The notes under the pieces were generated by a model. The model had not been told where the DNA came from, ran no database searches, and was given only the letters and a program-made list of their open reading frames with translations. DNA of 7,548 nucleotides from an uncultured Solimonas sp. GTDB taxonomy: Bacteria > Pseudomonadota > Gammaproteobacteria > Nevskiales > Nevskiaceae. The position numbers were made by a program, and so were the translations under genes. Position 1 is the first letter of the stretch, and each line of letters opens with the position of its first letter. Location: positions 1-7,548 of the forward strand of contig CAMLDZ010000140.1 in the NCBI GenBank assembly GCA_946478985.1. The letters are read 5' to 3'. Positions 5,658-7,548 of the stretch are shown here, in pieces.

Positions 5658-6398
5658 ATGAGCGCCGTCGTGCCGCTGCGGTTGCACGGCTATGCCGTCA
5701 GCAACTATTTCAACACGGCGCGCGCCGCGCTGATCGAGAAGCAGGCGGCGTTCGAGATCGTGCGCGTGCGTGCCTGCCGTGACGAGGAATTTCTCGCGCT
5801 GAGCCCGATGGGCAAGATCCCGTACCTCGAAACGCCGCACGGCACGTTCAGCGAGACGGTGCCGATGCTCGAATACTTCGAGGAAAACCTCGGCGGCCCG
5901 CGGCTCCTGCCGGTGGAACCGTTGCCGCGTGCCCGCGTGCGGCAGACGATGAACATCGTCCAGCTGTATCTGGACATGCCGATGCGCCGGCTCTATCCGG
6001 GCACGGTGATGGGCAGCGAGCACGTACCGGGCGCGGTCGAGGCGGTGGCGACGCAGCTGGCGATCACGCTCGAGGCGCTGCGCCGCCTGTTCGTGTTCCG
6101 GCCGTTTCTGCTCGGCGAGACGCTGAGCTGCGCCGATCTGCTGGCGCTGTATTGCATCGACGTCGGCGACCGCGTCAGCCGCCAGGTCTACGGCTGGTCG
6201 CTGATCGAGCGCATCGACGGCCTGGCCGACTGGGCGCGGCTGATGAATGAGCGCGCCAGTACCGCCGTCGTCGCCGCCGAATTTCTTCAGACCTTTGCCT
6301 TGTATCTAGCCGACAAGCGGGCGGCCTACCGCCTCGATCACGGCGGCGGCGTGTTCGCCGCGCCGCGCGTGGACAGCCAGACGGAAGTGAAACCATGA
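5658..6398 (+). CDS. Glutathione S-transferase-fold protein
   Basis: A 246-residue protein with an N-terminal thioredoxin-like domain and a helical GST C-terminal domain. From the ATG at 5658, LRLHGYAVSNYFNTARAAL (7-25) is strand 1 and helix 1, with Ser15/Asn16/Tyr17 where Ser- or Tyr-type GSTs place the catalytic hydroxyl. KIPYLETP (53-60) carries the cis-Pro55, and SETVPMLEYFEE (65-76) has E66-T67 in the glutathione-binding spot. LLGETLSCADLLALYCIDVG is the helix-6 N-capping region of the C-terminal domain. It differs clearly from the beta-class GST at 520-1110 and lacks its N-terminal Cys. A TTG start at 5649 would add three residues but has no Shine-Dalgarno; the ATG has GAGG only three bases upstream, so coupling to the Rieske stop is likely. 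Its end overlaps the next gene as ATGA. The substrate is unknown; a thioester- or electrophile-handling role beside the oxidoreductase is a guess. Confidence 0.85.
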   Translation: MSAVVPLRLHGYAVSNYFNTARAALIEKQAAFEIVRVRACRDEEFLALSPMGKIPYLETPHGTFSETVPMLEYFEENLGGPRLLPVEPLPRARVRQTMNIVQLYLDMPMRRLYPGTVMGSEHVPGAVEAVATQLAITLEALRRLFVFRPFLLGETLSCADLLALYCIDVGDRVSRQVYGWSLIERIDGLADWARLMNERASTAVVAAEFLQTFALYLADKRAAYRLDHGGGVFAAPRVDSQTEVKP

Positions 6399-7548
6399 AT
6401 GTTGCCCTGCGTCCCGACACGCTGCGTGCGGTCGAACTCGACGACAAGTACACCGCCGAACGCGGCACGGTGATGATCTCCGGCACGCAGGCGCTGGTGC
6501 GTCTGCCGATGATCCAGCGCGAGCACGATCGCCGCGCCGGGCTCAACACCGCCGGCTACATTTCCGGCTATCGCGGCTCGCCGATCGGCGGCTACGACCA
6601 GGAGCTGTGGCGCGCGAAGAAGCACCTGGAAGCACACGCCATTCACTTCCAGCCGGGCCTGAACGAGGATCTCGCCGCCACTGCGATCTGGGGTGCGCAA
6701 ACCTTGCAGCATGTGCCCGATCCGACTGTCGACGGCGTGTTCGGCATCTGGTACGGCAAGGGTCCGGGCGTCGACCGCTCCTGCGACGCGTTCCGCCACG
6801 GCAACATCGCCGGCGTGCATCCCCACGGCGGCGTGCTGGTGGTGGCGGGTGACGATCATTCCGGCAAGTCGTCGACGCTGGCGCACCAGAGCGAGACGGC
6901 GCTGATCCACTGCAGCATGCCGGTGTTCGCCTGTGCCACCGCCGAGGACGTGCTCGATCTCGGTCTGCTCGGCTTTGCGCTGTCGCGCTACTGCGGCATG
7001 TGGGTGGGCTTCACCACCACCAACGAAGTGCTCGAACAGACGATGACCGTCAGTCTCGATGCGCTGGAGCGCGAGATCGTGCGGCCGGACAAGGGCGAGC
7101 TGCCGCCGGAAGGCATCCACAACATGCCGACACACGTCGACCGCGAACGCTCCGGCATCGTCCACACGCGCTATCGCTGGCCGCTGGTCGAGAGGTTCAT
7201 CGACGCCAATCCGGTCAATCGTGTGCTGATCGACGCGGCGCAGCGCCGCTTCGGCATCGTCGCCGCCGGCAAGGCGACGCAGGACGCGGTGCAGGCGCTG
7301 CGCCTGCTCGGCCTCGACGATGCCGCGGCCGCGCGGCTCGGCATCTCCTTGTACAAGCTCGGCTGCGTGTTCCCGGTTTCGACCCAGGGGCTGCGTGCGT
7401 TCGCGCAGCAGCAGGACGAACTGCTGTTTGTCGAGGAGAAGGAGCCGATCTGCGAGAACCAGGGCAAGGCGATTCTCTACGGCCAGCCGCAGGCGCCGCG
7501 CGTGATCGGCAAGCGCGACGAGCAGAACCAGCCGCTGCTGCCGTCCGA
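6395..7548 (+). CDS. Single-chain indolepyruvate:ferredoxin oxidoreductase, N-terminal 384 codons, cut by window edge
   Basis: The largest gene in the window; it is open at the right edge. It starts MNVALRPDTLRAVELDDKYT, where the ATG overlaps the previous stop as ATGA and GGAAG lies seven bases upstream. Motifs of the family are present: the opening LDDKYTAERG and SGTQALVRLP (29-38), GYISGYRGSPIGGYDQ (54-69), FQPGLNEDLAATAIWGAQ (85-102), YGKGPGVDRSCDAFRHGN (120-137) and GDDHSGKSSTLAHQSE (152-167). LYKLGCVFPVS and LLFVEEKEPICENQ follow at about 319-354. The fused IorA-IorB type is about 1150-1200 residues in aerobic proteobacteria, so about a third is seen here. It would convert aryl or branched 2-oxoacids plus CoA to acyl-CoA and CO2, reducing a ferredoxin with thiamine diphosphate. 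The TPP-binding, any 4Fe-4S and the gamma domains lie beyond the edge. Substrate preference cannot be read from this part. Confidence 0.92.
   Translation, partial: MNVALRPDTLRAVELDDKYTAERGTVMISGTQALVRLPMIQREHDRRAGLNTAGYISGYRGSPIGGYDQELWRAKKHLEAHAIHFQPGLNEDLAATAIWGAQTLQHVPDPTVDGVFGIWYGKGPGVDRSCDAFRHGNIAGVHPHGGVLVVAGDDHSGKSSTLAHQSETALIHCSMPVFACATAEDVLDLGLLGFALSRYCGMWVGFTTTNEVLEQTMTVSLDALEREIVRPDKGELPPEGIHNMPTHVDRERSGIVHTRYRWPLVERFIDANPVNRVLIDAAQRRFGIVAAGKATQDAVQALRLLGLDDAAAARLGISLYKLGCVFPVSTQGLRAFAQQQDELLFVEEKEPICENQGKAILYGQPQAPRVIGKRDEQNQPLLPS

Noticed and set aside
6338..7165. 275-codon minus-strand open frame opposite the indolepyruvate oxidoreductase gene
   Set aside because: Antisense shadow of a strongly motif-supported gene; no recognisable protein features.

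Overview
The window is about two-thirds G+C, densely packed, and uses GC-rich codons evenly. Gene content (beta-class glutathione transferase, AzoR-type azoreductase, AMACR-type racemase, a PQQ sugar dehydrogenase-like lipoprotein, a single-chain indolepyruvate:ferredoxin oxidoreductase) points to the chromosome of an aerobic, metabolically versatile proteobacterium. A gammaproteobacterium of the Nevskiales/Solimonadaceae kind is my best guess, but this is an impression and not a taxonomic result. I see no mobile element, tRNA, rRNA or CRISPR array.

Layout. (1) 1-296, minus: the N-terminal 98 residues of a cysteine synthase, cut by the window edge. (2) 297-519: a 223-bp divergent intergenic region with an 8-bp direct repeat. 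(3) 520-1110, plus: a beta-class GST with Cys10. (4) 1130-1160: a 12-bp-stem hairpin shared by the convergent GST and hemerythrin genes; it contains the hemerythrin stop codon. (5) 3186 down to 1143, minus: a PQQ-sugar-dehydrogenase-like lipoprotein, a 90-aa conserved protein of unknown function and a hemerythrin (HHE) protein, probably co-transcribed. (6) 3293-5110, plus: an FMN azoreductase and an alpha-methylacyl-CoA racemase, probably one operon. (7) 5111-5346: a regulatory-looking gap with a sigma-54-like -24/-12 element, a 27-nt dyad and a 23-codon leader ORF with a strong ribosome binding site. (8) 5347-7548, plus: a tightly coupled operon of a Rieske [2Fe-2S] ferredoxin, a GST-fold protein and the first 384 codons of a single-chain indolepyruvate:ferredoxin oxidoreductase that runs off the right edge.

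How it may work together. The right-hand operon couples a thiamine-diphosphate 2-oxoacid oxidoreductase, which makes acyl-CoA and reduces a ferredoxin, with a Rieske ferredoxin and a GST-fold protein. The AMACR gene just upstream would act on 2-methylacyl-CoAs. One reading is an aerobic route from branched or aromatic 2-oxoacids to acyl-CoA with its own electron carrier. The physical linkage is visible in the sequence; the biochemical linkage is inferred. The left-hand genes (cysteine synthase, GST, azoreductase, hemerythrin) fit a thiol, electrophile and redox defence theme.

Most worth a second look: the Rieske/GST/oxidoreductase operon with its leader region, and the apparent loss of the catalytic histidine in the PQQ-sugar-dehydrogenase-like lipoprotein.
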